Source: Schistocerca nitens (Eukaryota; Arthropoda; Insecta; Orthoptera; Acrididae). Taken from it: a stretch of DNA of 64,000 nucleotides. The stretch covers positions 344,305,150 to 344,369,149 of the forward strand of contig NC_064619.1 of NCBI RefSeq assembly GCF_023898315.1, written 5' to 3'. Below, piece by piece: positions 32,209 through 43,959 of this stretch. The notes under the pieces are model-generated. The model saw nothing but the letters and a program-made list of their open reading frames with translations. It ran no database searches and was not told the origin of the DNA. Position numbers and translations under genes: made by a program. Position 1 is the stretch's first letter, and every line of letters begins with the position of its first letter.

Positions 32209-33538
32209 ATGGTGTATGAAAAAGAATCATCCGATTTGGCACGTCTATATTTCTGCAACTAATAAACACATACAATGAATTTTGTTTTTCGATGAATGGG
32301 AAACTCAAAAAGTTATTGTTCACACACTTTCATAAGTGTTCAACGTGACCTCCTTAAGATGCATGGCATATGTCAATGCTCTGTTCAAATTGTTCCCACA
32401 CAGCAGCGAGCTTTTCTTGAGTTACAGTTTCCACAGCTGCTGTTACGCGATGTCTCACTTCACTCATTGTTGTTGGTAACGGAGACACAGATACAGTCTT
32501 TTCTAAACCCCAACAAGAAACAATCACATGCAGTCTAGACCGCTGATCTTGGAGGCCAGTAATGTAAGGCTGAATCATTTTGTCCAGTGCGACTGATCCA
32601 TCGTCCAGTAATCCTTTGATTTAAACATTCCCGCACTTCCAGATGCCAGTGTGGTTGCGCCCCATCCTGTTGGTAAATGAAGTCGTTCGAATCAGTCTCC
32701 AACTGTGGCAAAAGAAAGTTCTCAAGAATATCGGGATATGTGCTTCCTGTAAAAATGTTTTCTACAAAAAAGAATGGACCATACACCTTTTCCCGTGAAA
32801 CTGCACAAAACACATTAGATTTTGGAGAGTTCCTCTCACGTTTGTATAGCTTCATACGGTTGTTTCGTACCCCATATTCTCACATTATGACGGTTCACCT
32901 TTCCATTTGAATGGAATGTTGCCTCGTCACTGAACACTAAGCGTGGAAGAAAACTGTCATCCTCCATCTTGCCAAGAACGAAATTACAGAACTCCACACG
33001 TTGTTGATTTCACCTTCATGAAGAGCTGGCAATAGATGAATTTTGTATGGTTTCATCTGTAAACGTCGACGCAACATACGCCACACGGACATCAGGGGGC
33101 ATGTTGAGCTGTTGAGCTGCACGGCGAACGGATTTTTGCAGACTCCTTGTGAAACTGTTGCGGATGCGTTCGACGTCTGTGTCAGACACTCGGGGATGGC
33201 CCGGCGATTTGCCTTTACTCAACCTGATTCTCTGAATCGTTCTTGTCATCGGCTAAGCTCTGTGCTGTTGGAGGATCCACACTATACCTAGTACTAAAGT
33301 CACGCTGAACAGTTATTACCGACCCGTACTCCGCAAAACGTAGAACACAAAACGCTTTCTGTTGTCCCGACTCCATTTTTACAAGAAGTGAAGTGGATGC
33401 ACACTGCTGCTACCCCAGCGAGAACCATGTAAAACTCGTGAATTCGCTCTTTCAAACAGTAAGTGGTTCACGTACATATCTCAGATAGCATAATAGTTAT
33501 GATTTTTTTAAATCGGGTGATTCTTTTTGATACGCCCT
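32209..33538 (-). mobile_element. Mariner/Tc1-superfamily DNA transposon with terminal inverted repeats
   Basis: The ends are imperfect inverted repeats of about 28 bp: AAAAAGAATCATCCGATTT on the left against its complement AAATCGGGTGATTCTTTTT on the right (33510-33528). A length of 1.33 kb is typical for this superfamily. The flanking TA duplication cannot be placed with certainty. The transposase is on the minus strand and broken. Confidence 0.8.
32330..33390 (-). pseudogene. Mariner-like transposase, broken
   Basis: On the minus strand the order is as expected. A helix-turn-helix region lies at 33249-33060 (KGKSPGHPRVSDTDVERIRN, VRRAAQQLNM, then RRRLQMKPYKIHLL). The first catalytic aspartate is in FSDEATFHSNG near 32925. 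The second is in YQQDGAQPHWH near 32690. The third is in an ACDCF context near 32535. A stop lies just before the third aspartate and at least two frameshifts split the frame, so it is inactive. The distance between the second and third aspartates is about 46 codons, longer than in classical mariner (34), so it belongs to one of the less common subgroups. Confidence 0.85.
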
Positions 33539-35760
33539 GTTTTAGTAGAACATGGACGACATTCTGAATCCGCCAGCGGAGCTGCTAGCTGCAGACATTC
33601 AGGGGCTCGTTTACTGCAGTGCTAAAGAAACGGGTTTCTTCGTCATTACGACAGTTTCTTATGTAATCTTCTCCAATTTGGCCTTGTCTGAAAGCTCATT
33701 TCAACAAACTTTTTACGTATTTCCTGTAGAAGATTTATTAGTTAAGTGCGAGTTTCGTAACAAATCCTCCGAAACGCGGTTTGGAAAGATCAATAAACAT
33801 GGCTGTTTACAGTTATTTGAGGATTTCATTTCATGACGCTATCTTTTTAATCCTATAAAACTCCTTCGTTTCCCTCGCATAACAATTTTAAGCAAGAATT
33901 TGAATTTTTTGACCCTAATTGCTAGTTTTTATACTGATGTTACAGTCATACAATAATTACATCTTGGTGCAGCTTGCATAATGCTAAGTTTGGACAGATA
34001 CATCGGGGAAACTTTAATTATCGGTTTAAAGGTCATTCGGTTTTCCGATCGCAGGGGTTCAAAGCGGGCCGCGGATGAGGGCATGAGCTTAGAAACGCTG
34101 TCCACTGTACAGGGTTGTATTAGCCTCCTGTCCTGCATTTGACAATAGCGACGGACGATCAGATGGAGCATTCTTCGTATACAGCACCTAGCAGGCCATT
34201 GTACTCCACTATATTGTCAGAGCTCTTTCATCTTGCTGATTGCTTCCATTACCCCAGCTGATAAACTTCTCTCCAAACAGCTTCTGCCGTAGCCCAAACG
34301 TTTTCAGAGTTCCTTGATATAGAGACGTGTGCTTCATAAAAGATGTAATAAGCGGAAAACGTGTCAGCACATGAGGCCACAGTTCTGTAGTGTCGAGGAC
34401 GGCCTTTCTGTTCTTCGGAGAGGGCCGGTGTGTAATGAATGTCCGGAGAAGCGGGCTCCAGACAAGCATTGATGGCCGCCACTTCATCGATCGCTGGAAG
34501 AACCTGCAGTCTGCTTCGTTTTTCAACCCATTGTTGTAGTGTCGGACATCAATCATAGCATGCTATCAATACCGTGTATTGTCACAGCGTTCGAGGTAGT
34601 GCTTCGTCTCGAATGGAAACGGATGACATTCGTTCTCGAGTGTCTCACTGCGTGTGTCTCACAGTGAGACAGTCTTGACATCTTAACAGAGGTAATCCGT
34701 CGTCGCATGTATACATTTTGTCGTCTTACATTGTGCAATGACATCAACAAATTTGTCAAGCTTTTGGTTAAAAAATAATAATATACCAAAGAGATGCTAT
34801 TCATTTGTACGGAAAAAAGTCACCATTTTAAAAGTGCAGTGCTACTCTGTCATAGCCGTACTGTATGATTTCTGCACAGAAACGTACGTAAATGCCTATT
34901 TTATAGAGGTTCTTGGAATATAATTAAAAATGATAAATAGAAATGACCATATGACCCTCATTTTGCTGTTTCCGAGGTATTCATCGCGAGAGATTCAGTA
35001 GCACGGACAGTTGCTAATTCAACTACATACATCTGATGCAAACCACTGTTACCACCAAATTAACGTGCAGCTGAGAGGCAAAATGAACGATAAAATTTTT
35101 AACGCTTCTTTATTGGATGATATGTAATTATATACGTATCTTTTATTTTTAAGTCGCACGTTTCTTAGAATTATTTCAGTTTATCTATAAATTATTCGTT
35201 GATTAATATGCCGTCTAAACCTGCTTCTTCAAAGACGGATCAGTAGTATGGTTTCGACATAAAACGGGAAAATTATCGACTGTGATTATATTGTAGAAAC
35301 CTCTTTGTAAACATCTTCAGTCATCACAACAGATACAACTTCAGAGTATCATACCAACATCGCAACTACCACTTCAATTTTGTGTACACACCGTTTTGCA
35401 GTAGATCTGTACCAGGCAATTTAATATTTCCAGCTGTGAAGAAGAGCTTCAACCTGAGAAAACGGATGAAATGACGGATGACTTTCAGCTTGCAAGAAAC
35501 CTAACGATTTGACAAGTCTTCAGCGACTTGCTTATCAACCAGTTTCTCATTTGTCACCACAAGGATGATTGGACGCCGTACCAGATCTTTCCATCACGCA
35601 AGACTCGGAGGTGGTCACCAGGAACTGAACCCTATGCCTCCGCCTAGGTGGGAAACAATCCTGAACATCAGACCACAAAGGCGGCCAAACATTTGACAGC
35701 TTCTTTTTATTTATGGATTAATGATCTACAAATTACTTACCTACTTATTGGTCGGTCGGC
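33539..35760. other. Unassigned 2.2 kb
   Basis: The minus strand at 34209-34556 has two overlapping frames of 115 and 77 codons without recognised motifs. The plus strand at 33552-33836 has one of 94 codons. None has convincing splice sites or domains. These may be pieces of an unrecognised transposon or pseudogene. Confidence 0.4.
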
Positions 35761-38700
35761 GCTACAGTCCTTTCAGAACCTTGGCCTTCTTTCTCACCTG
35801 CCTCCATTCTTCTCTGCCCATCGCTTTCTTTCTTCGTTTCCTGACTCCCATTGCTTTGAGATCCTCCTCCATACCTTGAAGCCACCTTTTCCTAGAGCTT
35901 CCTCTTTTCCTTTTTCCTTCGGGCTTTCCTAAAAACACTTCCTTAACACTTCGAGTTTCTGCCATTCTCCGTACATATCCAGCCCATCATATTCCCATCA
36001 TATTCTCCTTTCCTTGATTTTAACTACAATATTCATCCAGCCAAAAAGCGTCTGTTGTTCTGCATTTGTCTTCATTCTCCAGCTTCCTTCTTCTCTCACC
36101 GCCCAGACATCTTTCTCAAATTCTGCTTTTCCCATCTCAACAACCAGCCTTCCTCCTTTGTCGTCATCACCCAGCCTTCCGCTCCATACATTACTATAGG
36201 TGTTAGTATAATCAAATATATTCGGATTTTTGTATTCTTACTAACATTTCAGGACTTAAATACATTCTGCAAGAAATGATAACATCGGTTTCCAATTTCT
36301 ATCATTTCTTGAATTTCTGCTGCTGTTGTACTGTATTATGTTCTGTTAATATCAAGCCTAGCGGTTTAAACATTTCCACTCTTTAGCACTCTTTCCCGTT
36401 TATTTTTATTGTAGTCTCTCCTCTATCGCCACCATGATCTCCCATCATAATATACTTTTTTTTTGCCTGTACTTAATTTCCAGTCCTCATTCCTACGCCG
36501 CTCCTTCCAATGCAGCATAATTATTCTTCAACACTCTGATATTCCTTGCAATTAATGCTACGTCATCAGCGTATACTAGTACCTGGACCTCCTGCTTCTT
36601 TTGGCATTTCCCGAATTACCTTCTCTAGAGCTAAGTTAAAGAGTAGCGCAGAGATCACACCTCCCTGCAGCAGCCCGTACCCACATGAAGCTCTCCTGAC
36701 TACTCTTGCTCTATTCTGACCTTGCAAACTGTTGCTTTCGTGGTTATTTCGGTTAACGTCACTAATTTCAGCGTGTCTCGGCTATCGTAGGCTTGTTTCA
36801 AATGAATGTCCAGTTGATGCAGTTGCTTGTAATATTCATAAAATTTCTCTTGCACTTGTCTCAATAAAAAGAATCTAGTCTATTGTGGATCTATTTCTCC
36901 TAATTACAACATGATAATCCCCCAATGCTATTTCACCCGGTATTCTAGCCGACAGGCTAAAATCTTACTAAACAACTTATACGCTGTATGTAAGAGAGTA
37001 ATGCCGCCGCAATTAATTGCTGCACACTGCCTTATCCCCTCTCTTATGTAACGGGCAGATTATTCCCATGCTCCAATCCTCAGGCATATCTTCCTTTAAC
37101 AACATTTTCTTTATTAATTCATTAACAGCTGTCTCCTTCTTCCTTCCCCCAAACTTTAACAATTCGGCCTCTTTGCCGTCTACTCTCGCTGCTTTATTAT
37201 TGTTTAAGTTTTCATTGCGTTCTTAACTTCCTCTAAGTCTGTTGGGTCTTCTTCCTGCTCCTCTGCTTCTGATCCTAATTCCAGTTCCTCCCCCTTCTTC
37301 ACTCAACGTTCCCCTCTGTTCCCTCCCCCCTTTCCATCGATTAGCTCAGTAAAATACTCCTGACATCTTCTCAAAGCTTTGCTTTATCTCCAATTAGGTT
37401 TCCATCTTCGTCCTTGTAGAAGACTGCCCTCAGCTTGAATACTCGTTTCTCTAGACCTGTCATAGAACTATCGTATCTCGTAATTATCCTTTATTTCGTC
37501 CAGCTCCTCTACCTTCCTACTTACATATTGCCTTTTCTTCGTACTACATAACTTACCTGCTCTGTTCCTCTTCCCTCTAAGGTCTTCCACCGCGTTTCTT
37601 GTTTTCCTTTGTAGCATTCTTTGTCTCGCTTCATTTCGCTCTTGGACTACCCGTGAGCATTCCTCGTCAAACCTCTTCACTGTTCTTTGGTATTCTGCCC
37701 TCCCCAGTGGCTACATTGATGGCTGTTTTCAGTACCCCCTATTTTGTTTCCACATCCTCCTACTTCGATGTGTTCTTTCTTGACGCAATAATTTCTTCTT
37801 GTATTTTTCCTGATTTTCTTTTATTTGGAGACTTTGTATATTGTGTTTCACTTTTCTCATACTCTTTTTGTTCCTTACTATATCTGTCTTCTGTCTATAT
37901 ATGAACCGCACTGAGTAATCATCTGTGTCTCCGTCTGCCGGCCGGAGTGGCCGTGCGGTTCTACGCGCTACAGTCTGGAGCCGGGCGATCGCTACGGTCG
38001 CAGATTCGAATCCTGCCTCCGGCATGGATGTGTGTTAGGTTTAATTAGTTCTAAGTTCTAGGCGACTGATGACCTCCGAAGTTAAGTCGCATAGTGCTCA
38101 GAGCCATTTGAACCATTTTGTGTATCCGTCTGTCTCTCTACAGCTACTGACTGCGACAATGTCTGTCGCGTTACGTTTTCCTATAATTACATGGTCTATG
38201 TGGTTTCTTGTAACGCAGTCTGGCGATGCCCTGTGCACTACTTACTATCTGCCACTGGATACCATGAGATTTTTATTATAAACTCCTAATCAATAGCGAA
38301 CTATGTCAGCCTTCGTTCGTTATTATTACTGACTCCATGCTTCTGCGCACGTCTTCTTTTCATATTTTTGCATTCAGATTCTCAACTATCATGTCTTTGA
38401 AATTTGCTCATTTCCTCCTCCACTCTGGAGTAAAATGCGACCTCCTCATCTTCAACTGATTCCTCTGTAGAGGAAACTTATTTGAAACTTATTATATTGG
38501 CCTTTGTTCAACCATGTATAAGAAAGTTAGTACCGTGATGACCTGTATCATCTCCACTGTACACAAACGTATCTTTCCCAGATGCAATAATTACCTTTCC
38601 TTGCCATCGTGCTTCTTGCAGTGCAACTCTTTTCACTCAGTAGTTATCCATTTCCTCTCGAATTTCTTGCAATATGCTAGGTTTCTTAAATGTCCTTACG

Positions 38701-38930
38701 TTCCAGGTGGCTATCGTGAAATCCATTTTCCTTCACGTTAACGTTTTTCTTTGGTGTGTCATCACCCTGTAAATCAATTTCTTCCGAGGCTGATTTGTGG
38801 TATCCGCAATGATTGCATTTTACGAAGTGGTGGTGTTAGCCCCACGCCCAACCCCCAGCGTGGAGGACCAGGATTTTCCCTTGGGGTTTATTCCCATAAG
38901 GAGGTTCTCTTCCCTTCGCCTGTAGAGCAC
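35761..38930 (-). pseudogene. Degenerate RTE-like LINE with a nested SINE
   Basis: On the minus strand: a probable 5' UTR (38720-38930), an endonuclease start with IATWNVRTF and VALQEARWQGK near 38600-38720, a Lys/Arg-rich linker (37680-37468, with RKTRNAVEDLRGKRNRAGKL), a YADD-type reverse transcriptase site near 36570, and a C-terminal tail RGSSRKRWLQGMEEDLKAMG near 35880. This order is that of RTE-like polyproteins. Frames are broken everywhere. A SINE at 37938-38118 interrupts it. Confidence 0.75.
37938..38118 (+). mobile_element. tRNA-derived SINE (head type A), nested in LINE
   Basis: Head GGAGTGGCCGTGCGGTTCTA, altered B box AGATTCGAATCC, common body with a short internal deletion after GGATGTGTG, end AGTGCTCAGAGCCATTTGAA. 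Target duplication TGTGTCTCCGTCTG (37924-37937) and TGTGTATCCGTCTG (38119-38132), one mismatch in 14. Confidence 0.9.
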
Positions 38931-39655
38931 CACCTGCTCTGCGTGAAAAAAAAACCTATACTACTGCTGGCGTAGCCCTCGACTTCACTGGGGAGCGCAG
39001 AGCCTCCAGACCGACACAGAAAGTTCCTTCAGTAAGGTTGCGTCTCGTGGGAAGGATCTACAAATTACGATCAGCCAAAACCGGTCACTCACACTGACTT
39101 TAAAATAAGCATATTTCAGGTACGCCGGAAACTTTGGTTTTAGGAACCTCTTTACATTATCAAAACGTGCTCCAGGCAGTTGCTCTTCTGTTTCGATATA
39201 TTGGTTACACATTATTTTTGGGTCTCATGCCTACCTTCAGATTACTTACGTTAAGCTGAAGTTCGAAGCTGAAGTTTAACTGTGCTACATCCAAATAGTA
39301 CGTTGCTTAACATACGTTTTATTAACGCTCTGTCAATCTTAATATTCTCGTTTTAAGGGCCTGTAAATTCTCTCCAAGGCTGCTGTATGTACTTTGGGGG
39401 ACACACCACCTCCTTGCCAGAGCCCTCTTTCAGTTCTGGATTTCTAACTATTCAGATGAAGTATAATGAAATGTGTAGCATCGAGGTAGGTGTTATATAT
39501 ACGGCCTTGTTCCCGAGAGTCATTAGAACGAATTTTGTTTAAACTAACCAAAAATCATCTTAGTATCTGTGAATCCCCGAAAATGATGACTCTGCTCACT
39601 GCTCACTGTTTGTTCTGTTAACAACTGCCATGATTTCGGAATTGTCAATTTTTTT
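38931..39655. other. Unassigned sequence
   Basis: No family motif was recognised. The first 80 bases may still belong to the 5' UTR of the LINE. Confidence 0.45.
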
Positions 39656-39658
39656 ATA

Positions 39659-39708
39659 GGGGAAGGGAAGTGGGTTGAGTGGCAGGGGTGGAGGTTGGGG
39701 TGGGGAAG
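39659..39708 (+). other. G-run cluster, G-quadruplex candidate
   Basis: Six runs of three or more G separated by short purine-rich linkers occur within 50 bases, such as GGGG, GGG, GGG, GGGG, GGGG and GGGG. This pattern satisfies the usual G-quadruplex rule. It lies just upstream of a candidate 5' exon. Confidence 0.5.
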
Positions 39709-39719
39709 TGATCACTGCA

Positions 39720-39889
39720 TACTTTTTGCTCTGTCCAGTGCTGCTGCCTGGCGAGCAGTGGTGAAACTAGTGCTAATATACACCAACAGTGCTGTCAGTG
39801 AGTCTGGTTGTCAGTGCGTTTGACAGAGCAAGCTTGTTCCGTTATTTTTTAACGAAACTTCTGCAGTTTTCAGTAGTATAATCTAAGGT
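39720..39889 (+). promoter_or_regulatory. Candidate 5' non-coding exon with splice donor
   Basis: A GC-richer stretch ends in ATAATCTAAG followed by GTAAGTCAG, a near-perfect splice donor, directly downstream of the G-run cluster. It has no open frame of note, so it would be a 5' UTR exon. No following exon can be seen because transposons fill the next 8 kb. The support is positional only. Confidence 0.2.
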
Positions 39890-40038
39890 AAGTCAGTAAT
39901 ATAATTTTCGTCACTTCACTTAAAAGAAGAGTAATACTTATTTGTAATAACAATGACGAAACAAAATCTTTTGACTTAAAAGGGTAGTTACTTGTTGAGT
40001 CTTTCGGTTTGAGAGCTACATCAGTGAACCACTAATCC

Positions 40039-43000
40039 CCCCCAATGAACCATGGACCTTGCCGTTGGTGGGGAGGCTTGCGTGCCTCAGCGATACAGAT
40101 GGCCATACCGTAGGTGCAACCACAACGGAGGGGCATCTGTTGAGAGGCCAGACAAACATGTGGTTCCTGAAGAGGGGCAGCAGCCTTTTCAGTAGTTGCA
40201 GGGGCAACAGTCTGGATGATTGACTGATCTGGCCTTGTAACATTAACCAAAACGGCCTTGCTGTGCTGGTACTGCGAAAGGCTGAAAGCAAGGGGAAACT
40301 ACAGCCGTAATTTTTCCCGAGGACATGCAGCTCTACTGTATGATTAAATGATGATGGCGTCCTCTTGGGTAAAATATTCCGGAGGTAAAATAGTCCCCCA
40401 TTCGGATCTCCGGGCGGGGACTACTCAAGAGGACGTCGTTATCAGGAGAAAGAAAACTGGCGTTCTACGGATCGGAGCGTGGAATGTCAGATCCCTTAAT
40501 CGGGCAGGTAGGTTAGAAAATTTAAAAAGGGAAATGGATAGGTTAAAGTTAGATATAGTGGGAATTAGTGAAGTTCGGTGGCAGGAGGAACACGACTTTT
40601 GGTCAGGTGATTACAGGATTATAAATACAAAATCAAATAGGGGTAATGCAGGAGTAAGTTTAATAATGAATAAAAGAATAGGAGTGCGGGTTAGCTACTA
40701 CAAACAGCATAGTGAACGCATTATTGTGGCCAAGATAGACACAAAGCCCATGCCTACTACAGTAGTACAAGTTTATATGCCAACTAGCTCTGCAGATGAT
40801 GAAGAAATAGATGAAATGTATGACGAGATAAAAGAAATTATTCAGGTAGTGAAGGGAGACGAAAATTTAATAGTCATGGGTGACTGGAATTCGTCAGTAG
40901 GAAAAGGGAGAGAAGGAAACATAGTAGGTGAATATGGATTGGGGGGAAGGAATGAAAGAGGAAGCCGCCTTGTAGAATTTTGCACAGAGCATAGCTTAAT
41001 CATAGCTAACACTTGGTTCAAGAATCATGAAAGGAGGCTGTATACATGGAAGAAGCCTGGAGATACTGACAGGTTTCAGATAGATTATATAATGGTAAGA
41101 CAGAGATTTAGGAACCAGGTTTTAAATTGTAAGACATTTCCAGGGGCAGATGTGGATTCTGACCACAATCTATTGGTTATGAACTGCAGATTGAAACTGA
41201 AGAAACTGCAAAAAGGTGGGAATTTAAGGAGATGGGATCTGGATAAACTGAAAGAACCAGAGGTTGTAGAGAGTTTCAGGGAGAGCATAAGGGAACAATT
41301 GACAGGAATGGGGGAAAGAAATACAGTAGAAGAAGAATGGGTAGCTCTGAGCGATGAAGTGGTGAAGGCAGCAGACGATCAAGTAGGTAAAAAGACGAGG
41401 GCTAATAGAAATCCTTGGGTAACAGAAGAAATATTGAATTTAATTGATGAAAGGAGAAAATATAAAAATGCAGTAAATGAAGCTGGCAAAAAGGAATACA
41501 AACGTCTCAAAAATGAAATCCACAGGAAGTGCAAAATGGCTAAGCAGGGATGGCTAGAGGACAAATGTAAGGATGTAGAGGCTTGTCTCACTAGGGGTAA
41601 GATAGATACTGCCTACAGGAAAATTAAAGAGACCTTTGGAGAGAAGAGAACCACTTGTATGAATATCAAGAGCTCAGATGGAAACCCAGTTCTAAGCAAA
41701 GAAGGGAAGGCAGAAAGGTGGAAGGAGTATATAGAGGGTTTATACAAGGGAGATGTACTTGAGGAAAATATTATGGAAATGGAAGAGGAGGTAGATGAAG
41801 ATGAAATGGGAGATAAGATACTGCGTGTAGAGTTTGACAGAGCACTGAAAGACCTGAGTCGAAACAAGGCCCCGGGAGTAGACAACATTCCATTAGAACT
41901 ACTGACAGCCTTGGGAGAGCCAGTCCTGACAAAACTCTACCATCTGGTGAGCAAGATGTATGAGACAGGCGAAATACCCTCAGACTTCAAGAAGAATATA
42001 ATAATTCCAATCCCAAAGAAAGCAGGTGTTGACAGATGTGAAAATTACCGAACTATCAGTTTAATAAGTCACAGCTGCAAAATACTAACGCGAATTCTTT
42101 ACAGACGAATGGAAAAACTGGTAGAAGCCGACCTCAGGGATGATCAGTTTGGATTCCGTAGAAATGTTGGAACACGCGAGGCAATACTGACCTTACGACT
42201 TATCTTGGAAGAAAGATTAAGAAAAGGCAAACCTACGTTTCTAGCATTTGTAGACTTAGAGAAAGCTTTTGACAACGTTGACTGGAATACTCTCTTTCAA
42301 ATTCTGAAGGTGGAAGGGGTAAAATACAGGGAGCGAAAGGCTATTTACAATTTGTACAGAAACCAGATGGCAGTTGTAAGAGTCGAGGGGCATGAAAGGG
42401 AAGCAGTGGTTGGGAAGGGAGTGAGACAGGGTTGTAGCCTCTCCCCGATGTTATTCAATCTGTATATTGAGCAAGCAGTAAAGGAAACAAAAGAAAAATT
42501 CGGAGTAGGTATTAAAATTCATGGAGAAGAAGTAAAAACTTTGAGGTTCGCCGATGACATTGTAATTCTGTCAGAGACAGCAAAGGACTTGGAAGAGCAG
42601 TTGAACGGAATGGACAGTGTCTTGAAAGGAGGATATAAGATGAACATCAACAAAAGCAAAACGAGGATAATGGAATGTAGTCAAATTAAGTCGGGTGATG
42701 CTGAGGGAATTAGATTAGGAAATGAGACACTTAAAGTAGTAAAGGAGTATTGCTATTTAGGGAGTAAAATAACCGATGATGGTCGAAGTAGAGAGGATAT
42801 AAAATGTAGACTGGCAATGGCAAGGAAAGCGTTTCTCAAGAAGAGAAATTTGTTAACATCGAGTATAGATTTAGGTGTCAGGAAGTCGTTTCTGAAAGTA
42901 TTTGTATGGAGTGTAGCCATGTATGGAAGTGAAACATGGACGATAACCAGTTTGGACAAGAATCGAATAGAAGCTTTCGAAATGTGGTGCTACAGAAGAA

Positions 43001-43331
43001 TGCTGAAGATAAGGTGGGTAGATCACATAACTAATGAGGAGGTATTGAATAGGATTGGGGAGAAGAGAAGTTTGTGGCACAACTTGACTAGAAGAAGGGA
43101 TCGGTTGGTAGGACATGTTTTGCGGCATCAAGGGATCACAAATTTAGCATTGGAGGGCAGCGTGGAGGGTAAAAATCGTAGAGGGAGACCAAGAGATGAA
43201 TACACTAAGCAGATTCAGAAGGATGTAGGTTGCAGTAGGTACTGGGAGATGAAGAAGCTTGCACAGGATAGAGTAGCATGGAGAGCTGCATCAAACCAGT
43301 CTCAGGACTGAAGACCACAACAACAACAACA
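40039..43331 (+). mobile_element. Full-length RTE-like LINE, copy 1
   Basis: It runs from a C-run and AATGAACCATGGACCTTGCC at the 5' end to CAGTCTCAGGACTGAAGACC and a (CAA)n tail at the 3' end. One long ORF fills it. A 9-bp direct repeat TAGTTACTT lies at 39985-39993 and directly after the tail at 43332-43340. If this is the target duplication, the element has 45 further bases at its 5' end (39994-40038). It is almost identical to copy 2 at 45096-48377, which lies in the opposite orientation. Confidence 0.9.
40348..43311 (+). CDS. RTE-like polyprotein, copy 1: endonuclease and reverse transcriptase
   Basis: A 987-residue uninterrupted frame. The endonuclease domain occupies about residues 40-280 with RIGAWNVRSLN, DIVGISEVRW, VMGDWNSSVG and ADVDSDHNLL. 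The reverse transcriptase (about 500-780) contains NKAPGVDNIP, IIIPIPKKAG, FVDLEKAFDNVDW, GVRQGCSLSPMLFNLYIEQA and the catalytic LRFADDIVIL near residue 735. A Cys/Trp/Arg-rich C-terminal region with GRPRDEYTKQIQKDVG follows. Relatives in animal genomes are often mislabelled craniofacial development protein 2. Three ATG codons in a row open the frame. No defect is visible, so it may encode an active enzyme. Confidence 0.92.
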   Translation: MMMASSWVKYSGGKIVPHSDLRAGTTQEDVVIRRKKTGVLRIGAWNVRSLNRAGRLENLKREMDRLKLDIVGISEVRWQEEHDFWSGDYRIINTKSNRGNAGVSLIMNKRIGVRVSYYKQHSERIIVAKIDTKPMPTTVVQVYMPTSSADDEEIDEMYDEIKEIIQVVKGDENLIVMGDWNSSVGKGREGNIVGEYGLGGRNERGSRLVEFCTEHSLIIANTWFKNHERRLYTWKKPGDTDRFQIDYIMVRQRFRNQVLNCKTFPGADVDSDHNLLVMNCRLKLKKLQKGGNLRRWDLDKLKEPEVVESFRESIREQLTGMGERNTVEEEWVALSDEVVKAADDQVGKKTRANRNPWVTEEILNLIDERRKYKNAVNEAGKKEYKRLKNEIHRKCKMAKQGWLEDKCKDVEACLTRGKIDTAYRKIKETFGEKRTTCMNIKSSDGNPVLSKEGKAERWKEYIEGLYKGDVLEENIMEMEEEVDEDEMGDKILRVEFDRALKDLSRNKAPGVDNIPLELLTALGEPVLTKLYHLVSKMYETGEIPSDFKKNIIIPIPKKAGVDRCENYRTISLISHSCKILTRILYRRMEKLVEADLRDDQFGFRRNVGTREAILTLRLILEERLRKGKPTFLAFVDLEKAFDNVDWNTLFQILKVEGVKYRERKAIYNLYRNQMAVVRVEGHEREAVVGKGVRQGCSLSPMLFNLYIEQAVKETKEKFGVGIKIHGEEVKTLRFADDIVILSETAKDLEEQLNGMDSVLKGGYKMNINKSKTRIMECSQIKSGDAEGIRLGNETLKVVKEYCYLGSKITDDGRSREDIKCRLAMARKAFLKKRNLLTSSIDLGVRKSFLKVFVWSVAMYGSETWTITSLDKNRIEAFEMWCYRRMLKIRWVDHITNEEVLNRIGEKRSLWHNLTRRRDRLVGHVLRHQGITNLALEGSVEGKNRRGRPRDEYTKQIQKDVGCSRYWEMKKLAQDRVAWRAASNQSQD

Positions 43332-43340
43332 TAGTTACTT

Positions 43341-43959
43341 TCCATCATTCTAAATCCTACTGCCGATTTTGAATTAATTAATCTATTAAGGTTATTTACA
43401 ACCGTCTCTGTTATTTTATACTTGATCTAATACAAAAATTCGATTTAAAACAATCTGCTGTAGCCGCTGTGTATTATTCGAGATAGTGGGGCATATTTTC
43501 TTTTACAACAGCAAAATAATTTCGCATTTCTTATGTAGATGAAAAGAAGAGCTCTAATAAAAAGTTGGGATGCAGTAGCGGTTAAAAGATTATGGGAAGT
43601 TGAGGGAGCGTGTTCCAGAAAGAACAAGAAGTGTTTAATTATGTTCCTGAAACAAAAAACCAGTTTTACAGATTCACTGTGGACGATGTATTGAGATTAT
43701 CATTCCAGTTGGCAGCGCATCGTTTAAAAAATGATTCGGAGACGGCAGGGTATAACAGCATCTTAATATTACTCTTAAGAAGCCTACATCGATGGTCTTA
43801 GGAAAATAACTTCATTTTGATCTTAATATTTGTTGCATGACAGAAAGTTTGATAGTTCAGTTCAAGAATAGCAAAGTTTTGGCACATAAAGAAAGACGCC
43901 AAGCCGGTGGCGTTACTTCCTGTCTTCTTTCGGAGTATGACAGTTATTGAACTATTTGA
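43341..43959. other. Unassigned sequence between the two RTE copies
   Basis: No recognised content apart from short frames. The following mariner-like remnant begins near 43960. Confidence 0.45.

Noticed and set aside
42753..43131. Small proteins on the strand opposite the RTE ORFs (also at 45294-47331)
   Set aside because: They are antisense shadows of the RTE polyprotein. The same peptides recur in both copies because the copies are identical.
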